Positions 50,368 to 59,043 of a stretch of DNA of 64,000 bases are shown in pieces. Location of the stretch: assembly GCF_013364275.1 (NCBI RefSeq), contig NZ_CP054932.1, forward strand, positions 9,052,001 through 9,116,000, given 5' to 3'. Each line of letters opens with the position of its first letter. Position 1 is the first letter of the stretch. The notes under the pieces are model-generated. The model was not told the origin of the DNA. It did no database searches and saw only the letters and a list, made by a program, of their open reading frames with translations. The stretch comes from Actinomadura sp. NAK00032. Its GTDB lineage: Bacteria > Actinomycetota > Actinomycetes > Streptosporangiales > Streptosporangiaceae. The position numbers were made by a program, and so were the translations under genes.

Positions 50368-50640
50368 ATGTCGGTGACCATGTGCATGCCCGGATGGCGC
50401 AGCGAACGCTCGGACGGCGGCCTGCGCGCCACGAGGGTCACCCGGCTGTCGGACTACCAGCTCGTGAACGGCTGCCTGGAGGAGATCCACGCGGCGGACG
50501 AGGGCGAGCTGTGGCTGCTGTGCGACGCGCAGACCCGGCTCGCCGAGCGCGTCGCGACCGCCGAGCGGCTGCGCTCCCTCCGCCGCGTCCAACCCGCGGC
50601 GGAGGGCCCGGCCCAGGGGCTCAGCTCCGGCGGAAGCTGA
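50368..50640 (+). CDS. Small protein of unknown function (90 aa) under a palindromic operator
   Basis: A 90-residue acidic/basic mixed protein with no membrane segment and no motif I recognise (RVTRLSDYQLVNGCLEEIHA, then EGELWLLCDAQTRLAERV). It contains four Cys or Met-Cys positions in the first 35 and middle residues. A GAGGGAG ribosome site precedes the ATG, and a 22-bp operator lies just upstream, which argues for a real regulated gene. Its end overlaps the convergent PucR gene by 20 bases. A target of the adjacent GntR is likely. Confidence 0.6.
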   Translation: MSVTMCMPGWRSERSDGGLRATRVTRLSDYQLVNGCLEEIHAADEGELWLLCDAQTRLAERVATAERLRSLRRVQPAAEGPAQGLSSGGS

Positions 50641-51898
50641 CCACCTCGCCGGAGTCGCCGACCGCCTCCCGGGACGGCGTGATGATCCGCTCGCCCGCGT
50701 TGTCGGCGAGCAGCGCGCGGGCGCGCAGCACGATCTCCAGGTCGAAGCGCAGGTCCGGGTCGAGCAGCTGGTCGCCGAACAGCTCCTCCAGCTGGCGCAG
50801 CCGGTACCGGACGGTCTGCGGGTGGACGTGCAGCCGCATCGCGACCTCGTTGGCGTTGCGGCCCGACTGGAGCCAGGCGAGCAGCGTCTCGGCGAGCCGG
50901 TCCTGCTGGCTCGGGCGCAGGTGCGCCAGCGGCGCGAGGCGCAGGTCGGCGAGCGAGGTGATGAGGCCCTCGTCCTGGAACAGGATCAGCGTGGACATGT
51001 GCTCCACGCTGCGGATCACGCCGCTCTCCGCCTCGATGACCCCGCGCTGGACGAGCGACAGCGTCTTGCGCGCCCACTGGATGGACCGCGCCGCCTCCAT
51101 CAGCGGGACCGTGGGGCCGACGACGGCGAGCGTCCCGGACAGGGCCCGGTCGACGAGCTTGGCGCGGCCGGGGCCGTCCGGGTCCGGGATGATCAGGCTG
51201 GGGGTGCGCCGGGTCAGGTCGGCGAGGACGTCCGGCGGGAACGCGGGCTGCCGGGCGTCCTGGTGGTGCCGGCCGAGCGCGACCGCAGCGACCGTCCGGG
51301 GGACGGGCCAGTGCGCGGCGGCGGCGAGGTCGGCGATGGCCTCCTGCGCGGCCGGCGGGTCGGCGAACAGCAGGTCGAGCAGGCGCTTGCGGCGGCGCTG
51401 CATCTCGCCCGCGACGGCGGCCTTGGCCTGCGAGAAGCCCTCGGCGGCGGCGTGCGCGAGCTCGTCCTGGAACTGCATCAGCACCTCGCCGACGGCGCCG
51501 AGCGTGCGCGGGGACACCTTCAGCGCCTCCGCGCCCTCGGTCATCCGTCGCCACGCGACCATGCCGCCGACCCGCATCGCGGTCTGCATGGCGTCGAGGC
51601 TGCGCCCCTCGCCGGCCTCGCCGCGGCCGATGGCGCGGAAGAAGTCGGTCACGGGAGCGGGGTCGTGCGCCGGGTCGCCCACCCGGTCGACGAAGAAGTG
51701 CAGCACGCGCTCGACGGCGAGCCGCAGGGTGCCGGAGTAGGAGCCGTCCCCGGGGCGGTCGTACTCCCTGACGCGCGTCTGGATCTCCAGGATCATGTCG
51801 TCCGCCACCTCGTCGAGGTGCGGCCTCATGTGGTCTGCCAGTTCCCTCGGCAGATCCGCCCACGGGCGCCCATTAGTGGTCGAACCGTCGTTCGCCAC
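50621..51898 (-). CDS. PucR/CdaR-family helix-turn-helix regulator
   Basis: A 425-residue regulator. The N-terminal half is a variable sensor region. The C-terminal PucR helix-turn-helix at about 350-405 reads ARLAETLLAWLQ-like, then NEVAMRLHVHPQTVRYRLRQ and LEELFGDQLLDPDLRFDLEI. A GGDEF-like central fold is common in such proteins and probably occupies 190-320. Actinomycetes carry many of these; targets are usually unknown. The interval upstream (51899-52136) shows no other gene. Confidence 0.88.
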   Translation of the reverse strand: MANDGSTTNGRPWADLPRELADHMRPHLDEVADDMILEIQTRVREYDRPGDGSYSGTLRLAVERVLHFFVDRVGDPAHDPAPVTDFFRAIGRGEAGEGRSLDAMQTAMRVGGMVAWRRMTEGAEALKVSPRTLGAVGEVLMQFQDELAHAAAEGFSQAKAAVAGEMQRRRKRLLDLLFADPPAAQEAIADLAAAAHWPVPRTVAAVALGRHHQDARQPAFPPDVLADLTRRTPSLIIPDPDGPGRAKLVDRALSGTLAVVGPTVPLMEAARSIQWARKTLSLVQRGVIEAESGVIRSVEHMSTLILFQDEGLITSLADLRLAPLAHLRPSQQDRLAETLLAWLQSGRNANEVAMRLHVHPQTVRYRLRQLEELFGDQLLDPDLRFDLEIVLRARALLADNAGERIITPSREAVGDSGEVVSFRRS

Positions 51899-52212
51899 AG
51901 ATTCTCCCCCTCCTCATCCCCCAGCGTTGCGCGCCGTACACAGGGGGTAATTAGTTACTTATGAGAACCATGTGAGGCAAATCATGACCCGTGGCGAGCC
52001 CGGGCGCAAAGTCTAGGTCGACTTTCGACCAGCTTCGGCCGACCGAATGACCGAGATTCGACAGGTCCGAGACCTCCCGCCGCAGACCTGTCACCTCCCG
52101 CCGCGTCCGCGCGGGGACGGCCGTGCACGCCTCCAGCAAGTACTTGACGGATCGGAAAGTAGAAAGTACTTTCTTCATCGGAAAGTACTTCTTGAGCAAG
52201 CAGGAGCCCCCC
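51899..52212. other. Divergent intergenic region before the membrane-protein/repressor operon
   Basis: This 314-base gap lies between the start of the PucR gene and the ATG at 52213. Bases 51899-52136 contain the PucR promoter region and nothing else that I can identify. Bases 52137-52191 hold a promoter with three operator copies, listed separately. Confidence 0.6.
52137..52191 (+). promoter_or_regulatory. Promoter with three AAGTACTT operator copies
   Basis: TTGACG (52144-52149) and TACTTT (52167-52172), 17 bases apart, form a clean promoter. The palindromic octamer AAGTACTT occurs three times: in CAAGTACTTG (52137-52146) over the -35, in GAAAGTACTTTC (52162-52173) over the -10, and in GAAAGTACTTC (52181-52191) downstream. 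A dimeric repressor bound here would block the promoter. The winged-helix protein encoded at 52674 is the natural candidate. Confidence 0.82.
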
Positions 52213-52677
52213 ATGAGCGACCAGTACACCGACGCCGCCGAGGCCCTCGCCGCGATCGAGCGGACCCAGCAGCAGGCGTACGCCGACCAGCGGCTGCCGA
52301 TGTGGTACCTCCCGGGCGTCATCGGCCTCGCCACGGCGGCCGCGGTCGCCACCGAGCTGGACGGCTCCGCCCAGGCCGGCCTCACCGCCGCGGCGGTCGC
52401 CGGGCTGCTGGGCCTCGTCGCCGCGCTGTCCAGCCGCACCCGCATCAGGTTCCGGCCGGGCACCTGGACGCCGAAGGCCGGTGCCGTGATGGCGCTCTGG
52501 ATCATCTCGATCTTCGTGGTCTGGGGCGTCGTCCCGCTCCTCGTCGGCCTGGCCGCCGACTCGGGCGTCTGGCAGAAGGCCGTCGCGGGCGTCGTCGCCG
52601 CCGCCTACAGCGCGGCGACCCTCCGCCGGGCGGAGACCATGGTGTTCGCGCGGCTGGCCGGGAAGGTCGCCCGATGA
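52213..52677 (+). CDS. Small membrane protein co-transcribed with a winged-helix repressor
   Basis: A 154-residue protein. A cytoplasmic amphipathic start (AAEALAAIERTQQQAYADQR) leads to four transmembrane helices (about 35-53, 57-73, 90-112 and 118-136). The QQQAYADQRLPMWYLP opening is a pattern I associate with actinomycete membrane proteins encoded beside wHTH_27 regulators. The function is unknown. Start ATG 52213 after AGGAG. The stop overlaps the regulator gene by 4 bases. Confidence 0.75.
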   Translation: MSDQYTDAAEALAAIERTQQQAYADQRLPMWYLPGVIGLATAAAVATELDGSAQAGLTAAAVAGLLGLVAALSSRTRIRFRPGTWTPKAGAVMALWIISIFVVWGVVPLLVGLAADSGVWQKAVAGVVAAAYSAATLRRAETMVFARLAGKVAR

Positions 52678-52985
52678 ACCTCGACCCGGTGATCCACACC
52701 CCCGCGCGGCTGCAGATGGTCTCCCTGCTGGCGACCGCGACCGAGGCCGAGTTCGGCTTCATCCGCGACAGCCTCGGCCTGAGCGACTCGGTGGTGTCCA
52801 AGCACGCGAGCGCGCTGGAGAAGGCCGGCTACGTCGAGATCCGCAAGGGCTACGTCGGCAAGCGCCCCCGCACCTGGTTCAAGCTCACCCGCGAGGGCCG
52901 CCGCGCGTTCGACGAGTACGTCGCCACGCTCCAGCGGATCGTCGGGCGGCCCCTCGCCGATACCCCGGCGGACGACGACCGCTGA
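52674..52985 (+). CDS. Winged-helix transcriptional regulator (wHTH_27/MarR-like)
   Basis: A 103-residue single-domain DNA-binding protein: MNLDPVIHTPARLQMVSLLA, then FGFIRDSLGLSDSVVSKHAS as the helix-turn-helix and YVEIRKGYVGKRPRTWFKLT as the wing. It has no separate ligand domain. It is translationally coupled to the membrane protein at 52213, and the AAGTACTT sites at 52137-52191 are its probable operators, giving negative feedback. Confidence 0.88.
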   Translation: MNLDPVIHTPARLQMVSLLATATEAEFGFIRDSLGLSDSVVSKHASALEKAGYVEIRKGYVGKRPRTWFKLTREGRRAFDEYVATLQRIVGRPLADTPADDDR

Positions 52986-53107
52986 CCGCGACCGCCGACC
53001 GCGCGGGCCGCCGGAGGAAGCGGCCCACCGGAGAAATCGGCCGGCGGGACGCATAGCGGCGCGCGCCCGGGAGCGTCTGGAAGGGGGACAGCAATCCGGA
53101 GGTGACG

Positions 53108-53632
53108 ATGGACGACGCAGCGGAGCGGCGATTCCGCGAGTTCGTCGAGACGAGGTCGGTGGCCCTGATGCGGCTGGCGTACCTGCTCGCGGGAGGCGAC
53201 CAGCACGCGGCCGAGGACCTCCTGCAGACCGCGCTCGCCAAGACGGCGGCGCACTGGGGCAGCGTCGACAACCCCGAGCCGTACGTCCGGCGCACGATGT
53301 ACCGCCAGCAGGTCAGCAACTGGCGGCGGACGCGGCGGCGGCGCGAGACGCAGATCGGCGCGCTCCCCGACGGAGCGGGCCCGGCCGGGCCGGACGCGGC
53401 GTCGGCGGTCGATCTGAAGCTGACCGTGCGGACGGCCCTGGCCCGCCTCACGCCCAAGCAGCGCGCGGTCCTGGTCCTGCGGTTCTTCGAGGACCTGCCC
53501 GAGGCGGAGGTCGCGCGCGTCCTCGGCTGCAGCGTCGGCACGGTGCGCAGCACCACGCACCGCTCGCTCGCCAGGCTGCGCGAACTCGCCCCCGAACTGA
53601 ACGCCCTGGAGCCCGAGGAGGCCCGCCGATGA
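53108..53632 (+). CDS. ECF sigma factor, SigE family
   Basis: A 174-residue SigE-family ECF factor. Region 2 contains FVETRSVALMRLAYLLAGGD, EDLLQTALAKTAAHW and PEPYVRRTMYRQQVSNWRR. Region 4 contains LTPKQRAVLVLRFFEDLPEA and GCSVGTVRSTTHRSLARL. ATG 53108 has GGAGG five bases upstream; the GTG at 53102 lies inside that site and is unlikely. The stop overlaps the beta-propeller gene by 4 bases, the same arrangement as 656-2313, so the two loci are paralogous modules. Confidence 0.9.
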   Translation: MDDAAERRFREFVETRSVALMRLAYLLAGGDQHAAEDLLQTALAKTAAHWGSVDNPEPYVRRTMYRQQVSNWRRTRRRRETQIGALPDGAGPAGPDAASAVDLKLTVRTALARLTPKQRAVLVLRFFEDLPEAEVARVLGCSVGTVRSTTHRSLARLRELAPELNALEPEEARR

Positions 53633-54804
53633 AGCCGGACACGATCCTCAAGAGCACGCTCGACGACTGGGCGGACGAGGCCCGCGTCCCCCACGGCCTC
53701 GCCGACCGCGCGCTGCGCCGCGGCACCCGGCGCCGCTCCGTCAAGTTCGCCCTGTTCGGCGGCACGGGCGCGCTCCTCGCCGGGGCGACCGCCGCCGTGC
53801 TCGTCGCGGGCGGTGTCACGGGCGGCGCGCCGGACCGGCAGGAGGTCGCGTTCGAGCCCGTCTCCCTGTCCTCGGACACGTCGCTGCGGACGGACCTCGG
53901 CAGCGCCTTCCCCCAGCGTCTCGTCGCCGCCGGCCACACGGCCGTCGCCGCCTACTACACCCACAACGCCCCGATGGGCGCCGAGACGGGCACGATCCGC
54001 CGCACCTGGCACCTCTACAACCCGTCGACGGGTGTGTACGAGCAGGCACCGTGGGCCTACCTGAGCGTCGCGCCCGGCATGCAGCGCGCGGCCGTCCTGC
54101 AAGGCCCGCTGCCCGCGCGCCGGGTCGGGGTGCTCGACATGAAGACGCGGAAGGTCACGCACTGGATCCCCGTCGACCACCCCGTCGGGGGGCTCGCCTG
54201 GTCGCCGGACGGCCGCCGGCTGCTCCTGACGTCCTACTCCTCGAACCCCGACGCGCTGGGCCGGTCGCCCGGCACGTCGCCGCGGACGGGCTACTACGTC
54301 GCCGGCAGCGCGAAGAAGCCCGGCGCGTTCCACCCCCTGCCCGCGTCGAAGGACAACCCGAACCACCGGCAGGACCTCGGCTGGAGCCGCGACGGGAAGC
54401 TGATCTGGGCGCCGACCGCGACCGTCCCGACCAAGGTCTTCTACGACCTCGACGGACGCCGCCGGCCCGCGCCCGCGCACGAGGCCGATGACATGGAAGC
54501 GGCCGGCCTGTCCCCCGACGGGACGCTGCGGGCCGTGTTCGGGCCGCGTCCCGGCCCCTCCATCACCATCACCAAGGCGGACGGCGGCCGGAAGGTGGCG
54601 TCCTTCCCCGTCCAGCAGGCCCTCGCATGGGCCGACAACGGCCGGCTGTTCGCCATCGGCTGCGACGTGAAGAAGTGCGCCCGCAAGGACGAGTTCCGCA
54701 ACCGCCTCCTGCTCGTCGACCTCAAGGGGAAGATCACCCCGCTCACCGGCTACCAGCGCTCCGACAAGGCCGGCGCCTGGACCCCGGTCTTCACCCACCG
54801 CTGA
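53629..54804 (+). CDS. Membrane-anchored beta-propeller protein, partner of the ECF sigma
   Basis: A 391-residue protein. Residues 1-40 are cytoplasmic and basic (LADRALRRGTRRRSVKF). One helix lies at about 42-65, followed by a large extracytoplasmic domain with TolB/WD40-like repeats (GGLAWSPDGRRLLLTSYSS, LGWSRDGKLIWAPTA, AAGLSPDGTLRAVFG). The layout equals that of 1255-2313, though sequence identity looks modest. It is translationally coupled to the sigma factor and probably senses a wall or surface signal. A hairpin terminator follows at 54821. Confidence 0.75.
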   Translation: MKPDTILKSTLDDWADEARVPHGLADRALRRGTRRRSVKFALFGGTGALLAGATAAVLVAGGVTGGAPDRQEVAFEPVSLSSDTSLRTDLGSAFPQRLVAAGHTAVAAYYTHNAPMGAETGTIRRTWHLYNPSTGVYEQAPWAYLSVAPGMQRAAVLQGPLPARRVGVLDMKTRKVTHWIPVDHPVGGLAWSPDGRRLLLTSYSSNPDALGRSPGTSPRTGYYVAGSAKKPGAFHPLPASKDNPNHRQDLGWSRDGKLIWAPTATVPTKVFYDLDGRRRPAPAHEADDMEAAGLSPDGTLRAVFGPRPGPSITITKADGGRKVASFPVQQALAWADNGRLFAIGCDVKKCARKDEFRNRLLLVDLKGKITPLTGYQRSDKAGAWTPVFTHR

Positions 54805-54820
54805 GCCGCAGCGTCCGCAC

Positions 54821-54854
54821 CGGGCCGCCGTCCCGCCTCCGGGGCGGCGGCCCG
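54821..54854 (+). terminator. Hairpin after the sigma/beta-propeller operon
   Basis: CGGGCCGCCGTCCCG (54821-54835) pairs with CGGGGCGGCGGCCCG (54840-54854) with one wobble position and a four-base loop, 17 bases past the stop. Confidence 0.75.
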
Positions 54855-54922
54855 CCCGTTCCCGGAGCCCGGCGGCGCGACCACCGCCCCCGCGGAGGGC
54901 CACTCATCTGAACGGCACCGAC

Positions 54923-55363
54923 ATGACCGACCTCGTCCGCCGTGCCGCCGCACGCGTCCGCACGTGGAACACGGCCCGCCTCGCCCGTGCCGCGCACACC
55001 GCCGCCCTGTACGGCGACCACCGGCCCGGCCTGCGCCTCGTCGGCCGCACCGTCCACCGCCGCGACCTCCTGGCCGTGATCGCCGCCGTCTGGTGCGACG
55101 CCTACCTGGCCGACACCGCCGCGCTCGCCGACGCCGCGGCCTTGGCCGATACCGCGATCGTCGAGGCGGTTCCGGTCGTCCCGGCCGACCGGCGGGTCGA
55201 AGCGCTGATCGCCGCCCGCACCGGACGCGACGCCGGCGAGGCGTTCAGCGCGCTGATCCGCGAGGCCCCGGAGCGGGAGATCGAGTTCCGGCTGGCCGGG
55301 CTGCTGGAGACGGCGGCGTTCGCTCGCCTGGAGCTGGACGGCCCCGATCCGGACTGGCCGTGA
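54923..55363 (+). CDS. Hypothetical protein, Ala-rich helical (146 aa)
   Basis: A 146-residue, largely helical protein of unknown function ([20 protein letters not shown] at the start, and an [16 protein letters not shown] repeat in the middle). It has no membrane helix or signal peptide. The last 119 bases overlap the convergent dehydrogenase reading frame on the other strand, which casts some doubt on one of the two frames in that stretch. I do not recognise the family. Confidence 0.5.
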   Translation: MTDLVRRAAARVRTWNTARLARAAHTAALYGDHRPGLRLVGRTVHRRDLLAVIAAVWCDAYLADTAALADAAALADTAIVEAVPVVPADRRVEALIAARTGRDAGEAFSALIREAPEREIEFRLAGLLETAAFARLELDGPDPDWP

Positions 55364-56258
55364 CCGCCGCGCTCCCGGCCGTCCCGGCCGTCCGGGACGC
55401 GATCGCGTGCACGACCGCGGCCATGTCGGACGGCCCGTGCCCCTGCTCCTCGCTCTCGCGGTACAGGGCATGGCAGGCGTCCAGGACGGGCGAGGCGATG
55501 CCGGCGTGCCGGGCGGCCTCCGCGATGAGGCGGTTGTTGTCCAGCACGTTGGTGATGGACGCCTGGACGGTGAAGTCGCCGTCGAGGAGCTTGCGCGCCT
55601 TCGCGCGGGAGACCGCGCTGGCCATCGGGCCCGCGTCGAGGACGTCCCGCAGCAGCCGCCGGTCGAGCCCGTACCGGTCGGCGAAGTGGAACGCCTCGGC
55701 CAGGCCGGTGACCATCGTGATCAGGTACAGGTTGACGGCGAGCTTCATCAGCAGCGCCCCGGGCACCGGCCCGCAGGCGAACACCTGCCGGCACATCGGG
55801 GTGAGCAGCGGGCTGACCGCCCCGACGTCGGCGGTCTCGCCGGCCACCAGCGCGACCAGGTCGCCGGTCTCGGCGGGCCCGCGCGACCCGGACACCGGCG
55901 CCTCGACGTACCGGCCGCCCGCCGCCGCGACGTCGGCCGCCAAGTCGCGGGAGTAGCCCGGTGACGTGGTGCCCATGTGGACGATCACGCGTCCCGTGAC
56001 GGCGGCGGCGAAGCCGGGGGTGCCGCGCCTGAGGACGGCGTCCATCGCGGGCCCGTCGGCCAGCATGAGCAGGACCACGTCCGCGCGCCGACACACCTCG
56101 GCGGGGCCGGACGCCACCTCCGCGCCCGCCGCCCGCAGTGCCTCGCTCGCGGCGGCGCCGCGGTTCCAGACGACGAGGGGGACCCCGGCGCGGGCGAGGT
56201 TGAGCGCCATGGGGCGCCCCATGACGCCGAGTCCGATGAAGCCGATGTTCGCGTCCAC
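55245..56258 (-). CDS. NAD(P)-dependent 3-hydroxyisobutyrate dehydrogenase-like oxidoreductase
   Basis: A 337-residue beta-hydroxyacid dehydrogenase. The Rossmann loop is [20 protein letters not shown] (residues 5-24), the substrate strand [16 protein letters not shown] (about 118), and the catalytic Lys lies in [12 protein letters not shown] (about 170). GTG 56258 follows GGAGG. The normal family end falls near [10 protein letters not shown] (residue about 293). The frame then runs on for some 40 Pro/Ala/Arg residues antisense to the 54923 gene, a probable loss of the original stop. Divergent from a TetR. Confidence 0.85.
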   Translation of the reverse strand: MDANIGFIGLGVMGRPMALNLARAGVPLVVWNRGAAASEALRAAGAEVASGPAEVCRRADVVLLMLADGPAMDAVLRRGTPGFAAAVTGRVIVHMGTTSPGYSRDLAADVAAAGGRYVEAPVSGSRGPAETGDLVALVAGETADVGAVSPLLTPMCRQVFACGPVPGALLMKLAVNLYLITMVTGLAEAFHFADRYGLDRRLLRDVLDAGPMASAVSRAKARKLLDGDFTVQASITNVLDNNRLIAEAARHAGIASPVLDACHALYRESEEQGHGPSDMAAVVHAIASRTAGTAGSAAVTASPDRGRPAPGERTPPSPAARPAGTRSPAPGPRGSAR

Positions 56259-56342
56259 CTTCGCCTCCGGTTCCGGGCTGGGCGGCGCTCCGCTCAGGGG
56301 TGGCGGCGGAGCGCTCGCGGGGACCTGCCGACCTTGCCGATT

Positions 56343-56356
56343 ATGACAGCGGTCAT
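56343..56356. promoter_or_regulatory. TetR-type palindrome ATGAC-N4-GTCAT
   Basis: ATGACAGCGGTCAT is a perfect 5-4-5 inverted repeat between the divergent dehydrogenase and TetR genes, 26 bases ahead of the preferred TetR start at 56382. It is the likely binding site of that TetR. Confidence 0.65.
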
Positions 56357-56381
56357 GATTATGGTCCAGGTGAAGCCCGAA

Positions 56382-56987
56382 ATGGACGATCGAGGCCCTC
56401 GCGAGCGGATGGTCTTCAGCGCCGCGCAGCTCATCCGCCGGGACGGCGTCGCCGCCACCGGGATGCGCGAGGTCGCCGCCCGCGCCGGCGCGCCGCGCGG
56501 CTCGCTGCAGCACTACTTTCCGGGCGGCAAGGAGCAACTCGTCAACGAGGCCGTCGAGTGGGCCGGCCGGTACGCCGCCGCGCGCGTCGACCGGTTCGTG
56601 GCGTCGATGTCCCGGCCCACCCCCGGCGGGCTGTTCGCGGCGATGGTGCGCCAGTGGACGGACGAGTTCCGGGCGCAGGGCTCCATGGGCGGCTGCCCGG
56701 TCGCGGCGGCGACGGTCGACTGCGCGGACTCGGTCGCGTCCGCCCGGACCGCGACAGCCGCCGCGTTCGCCGAGTGGCGCCGCCCCATCGCCCGGGAGCT
56801 GACGGCGATGGGGGTGCCGTCCCGCAAGGCCGCCGGGCTCGCGACGCTCATGGTCAGCGCGCTGGAGGGCGCGATCCTGATGGCGAGGGCCGAGCAGAGC
56901 GTCCGTCCCCTGACGACCGTCGCCCGCGAACTGGGCCCCTTCCTCGACTCCTGCGTCGAACGCGGCTCAAGCCAGGACGCGGTCTAG
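56382..56987 (+). CDS. TetR-family regulator, LmrA/YxaF type
   Basis: A 201-residue repressor. The helix-turn-helix lies at about 10-55 ([20 protein letters not shown], then [17 protein letters not shown]). The C-terminal domain has the LmrA/YxaF-type [15 protein letters not shown]. The PGGKEQL turn is typical of that subgroup. Earlier in-frame starts (from 56343) overlap the operator, so ATG 56382 is preferred. It is divergent from the dehydrogenase, its probable target. The 3-prime end overlaps the convergent LysE gene by 21 bases. Confidence 0.88.
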   Translation: MDDRGPRERMVFSAAQLIRRDGVAATGMREVAARAGAPRGSLQHYFPGGKEQLVNEAVEWAGRYAAARVDRFVASMSRPTPGGLFAAMVRQWTDEFRAQGSMGGCPVAAATVDCADSVASARTATAAAFAEWRRPIARELTAMGVPSRKAAGLATLMVSALEGAILMARAEQSVRPLTTVARELGPFLDSCVERGSSQDAV

Positions 56988-57578
56988 GACGAGGTAAGCC
57001 CCCAGCCCGACCATGGCGGCGCCGGACAGGCGGCTGATCAGGCGGGTCTTGCCGGGCGCCCCTTTCAGGACGGTCCGGGTGAGGGTGCCCAGGCAGAGGT
57101 ACCAGACCCAGCAGGTGGCCATGAAAGTGAGCCCGAGAACGCCGATCTGCGCGGCGATGGGCCAACTGTCGTCGGGATCGGTGAACTGGGGCAGGAGGGC
57201 CAGGAAGATGAGCAGCCCCTTGGGGTTGAGCCCGCTGACGCCCATGCCGCGCAGGAACGCGCGCCGCCCGGTGCCGGCCTCGGAGTCGGCACCGGCCACG
57301 GCCGGGCGGGCGAAGGTCGTCGCGCCATGCCAGACGAGGTAGGCGCCGCCGACGAGGGTCAGGGCGGTCAGCGCGGCCGACGAGCTCGCGACCAGGGCGC
57401 CGACGCCCGCCGCGACGACGAGGGTGATGGCGGCGTAGCCGGCGACCAGGCCGCCCACCGCCGGGAGGACGGAGCGGCCGCGCAGGCCCGCGCCGATGGT
57501 GAACGCCCAGTCCGGGCCCGGCACGGCGATGAGCAGTAAGGCGATCGTCCAGAAGGCGAGTACGGAACCGGCCGCCAT
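56967..57578 (-). CDS. LysE/RhtB-family amino-acid exporter
   Basis: A 203-residue exporter with six helices. Family motifs are VPGPDWAFTIGAGLRGR (residues 19-35), GGAYLVWHGA and the GMGVSGLNPKGLLIFLALLPQF signature (about 111-132). It probably exports an amino acid or homoserine-lactone-like compound. It is divergent from an Lrp regulator, the usual arrangement for LysE transporters. Confidence 0.9.
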   Translation of the reverse strand: MAAGSVLAFWTIALLLIAVPGPDWAFTIGAGLRGRSVLPAVGGLVAGYAAITLVVAAGVGALVASSSAALTALTLVGGAYLVWHGATTFARPAVAGADSEAGTGRRAFLRGMGVSGLNPKGLLIFLALLPQFTDPDDSWPIAAQIGVLGLTFMATCWVWYLCLGTLTRTVLKGAPGKTRLISRLSGAAMVGLGAYLVLDRVLA

Positions 57579-57686
57579 GATTTCCCCTCCCGAATGGCCG
57601 TCAATGCGGGAAGGCTAATCAGAAACGCCCGAAAGGTGTTCCCGAATTTCTCGCGAAAGCCGCCCTTCAGTGGAAGGATCTTCTAC

Positions 57687-58139
57687 ATGGACGCGATCGA
57701 CCGGAAGATCCTTGCCGTGCTCCAGGAAGACGGCAGGCTCACGATCACGGATCTGGCCGCACGGGTCGGATTGAGCGTCTCGCCCTGCCACCGGCGGCTG
57801 CGGGAACTGGAACGCAACGGAACCATTCGCGGCTACCGGGCGGTCGTCGACGCCACCGCCCTCGGGTTGACGTTCCAGGCGCTCGTGTTCGTCACCATGC
57901 GGCAGGAGGACAGGGAAACGCTGCTCGGCTTCGAGGCCGCAGTGGCACAGGTACCGGAGGTCGTGCAGGCGCAGCGGCTGTTCGGCGATCCCGACTACCT
58001 GCTGCGGATCGTCACGGCCGACCTGACCGCCTACCAGGAGCTGGAGGACGACGTGCTGTCCGCGCTGCCCGGCGTGCAGCGGCTGAACTCCACGCTCGTC
58101 ATGAAGCACGTCGTGGACGAACGGCCGCTGCCCACCTGA
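57687..58139 (+). CDS. Lrp/AsnC-family transcriptional regulator
   Basis: A 150-residue Lrp protein. The N-terminal helix-turn-helix spans 3-50 (MDAIDRKILAVLQEDGRLTI, ARVGLSVSPCHRRLRELERNG). The C-terminal RAM/ligand domain spans 65-150 (ALVFVTMRQEDRETLLGF, GDPDYLLRIVTADLTAYQEL). ATG 57687 follows GGAAGGA. It is divergent from the LysE exporter and likely activates it when the exported amino acid accumulates. Confidence 0.92.
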   Translation: MDAIDRKILAVLQEDGRLTITDLAARVGLSVSPCHRRLRELERNGTIRGYRAVVDATALGLTFQALVFVTMRQEDRETLLGFEAAVAQVPEVVQAQRLFGDPDYLLRIVTADLTAYQELEDDVLSALPGVQRLNSTLVMKHVVDERPLPT

Positions 58140-58146
58140 GCGGCCT

Positions 58147-59043
58147 CTACTGGCGGACGATCCAGTGGTCGTTCGCGCCGGCCCGCACGAATTGCAAGGA
58201 CGGGCACAGGTAGTCGTCCGGATCGGGAGTCGCCGTCGGCTGCCAGGGCGAGTCGGACGGCGAGGCCAGCCGCCACACGCCATTCTGGCGGAGCTGGATG
58301 CCACTGCTCTCGAAGACGACGCCCTTCGCGTCGGCGCAGTAGTAGGCGTTGCCGGTACGCGGGTCACGGGACGCGTAAATCTCGAAGATGTCCCAGCCGT
58401 AGGTGAGACTGCTCGTATCGGTGCCGGCCTTGCTGTAGAAGAGATTCCAGCTGCCGGTCGTCTGGTTGTAGAGATAGGCCGACCAGGCATTGGTGGCCGC
58501 GTTCGTCCGGACGAGCTGGACGCTGTAGGCCGGGTGGCCGTTCACGGGCCGGGTGTAGGTCTGGAGGAAGTCGGCGTCCATCGCGACCTCCTTGCGGGGC
58601 CCGTTGCCGCCGCACCAGTCCCACGCCCAGATCTCGTTCCCGACGGCCTGTGAATACACCGTCGTGATCTCCATGCACGACCCGGCGGCCTTGATGGTGG
58701 GCGTGTAGGTGAAGTCGGCGCCGTTCGACACCCGGTAGCTCGTGTCGACGCTCTGGCTGGCCATGAACCCGTCGTGCGTCCCGGCGGCGGGCTCGACGCC
58801 CCAGAAATGATGGATCTGCTCGCGGCGCAGCCGGGCGCGGTGCAGACCGCGGAACCTCTCGGCGGCCTCGGCATTGCGGGCGGACGGGACGACCGGCCGC
58901 GCACCCGCCACCACGCCGCGCTTCGGCGCGTCCGGGTTCGGCGCTGCGGGCGGTTTCACGGTGGAGGCGGCGGCGCCGGCGGCGGCCGGAACGGCGGTGA
59001 AGGCGGCGAGGACGGCGCAGGCGAGCAAGGTGCGACGCTGCAT
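58147..59043 (-). CDS. Secreted protein of unknown function (298 aa)
   Basis: A 298-residue protein starting MQRRTLLACAVLAAF with a signal peptide cleaved near AGAAA (about 25). A Pro/Ala-rich lead and an Arg-rich helix (NAEAAERFRGLHRARLRREQ) precede a beta-rich C-terminal domain with many Tyr, Trp and Asn (YSVQLVRTNAATNAWSAYLY, SWNLFYSKAGTDTSSLTYGW). Four Cys in that domain suggest disulfides. It might be a carbohydrate-binding or neprosin-like fold, but I cannot place it. Convergent with Lrp with a seven-base gap. Confidence 0.7.
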   Translation of the reverse strand: MQRRTLLACAVLAAFTAVPAAAGAAASTVKPPAAPNPDAPKRGVVAGARPVVPSARNAEAAERFRGLHRARLRREQIHHFWGVEPAAGTHDGFMASQSVDTSYRVSNGADFTYTPTIKAAGSCMEITTVYSQAVGNEIWAWDWCGGNGPRKEVAMDADFLQTYTRPVNGHPAYSVQLVRTNAATNAWSAYLYNQTTGSWNLFYSKAGTDTSSLTYGWDIFEIYASRDPRTGNAYYCADAKGVVFESSGIQLRQNGVWRLASPSDSPWQPTATPDPDDYLCPSLQFVRAGANDHWIVRQ

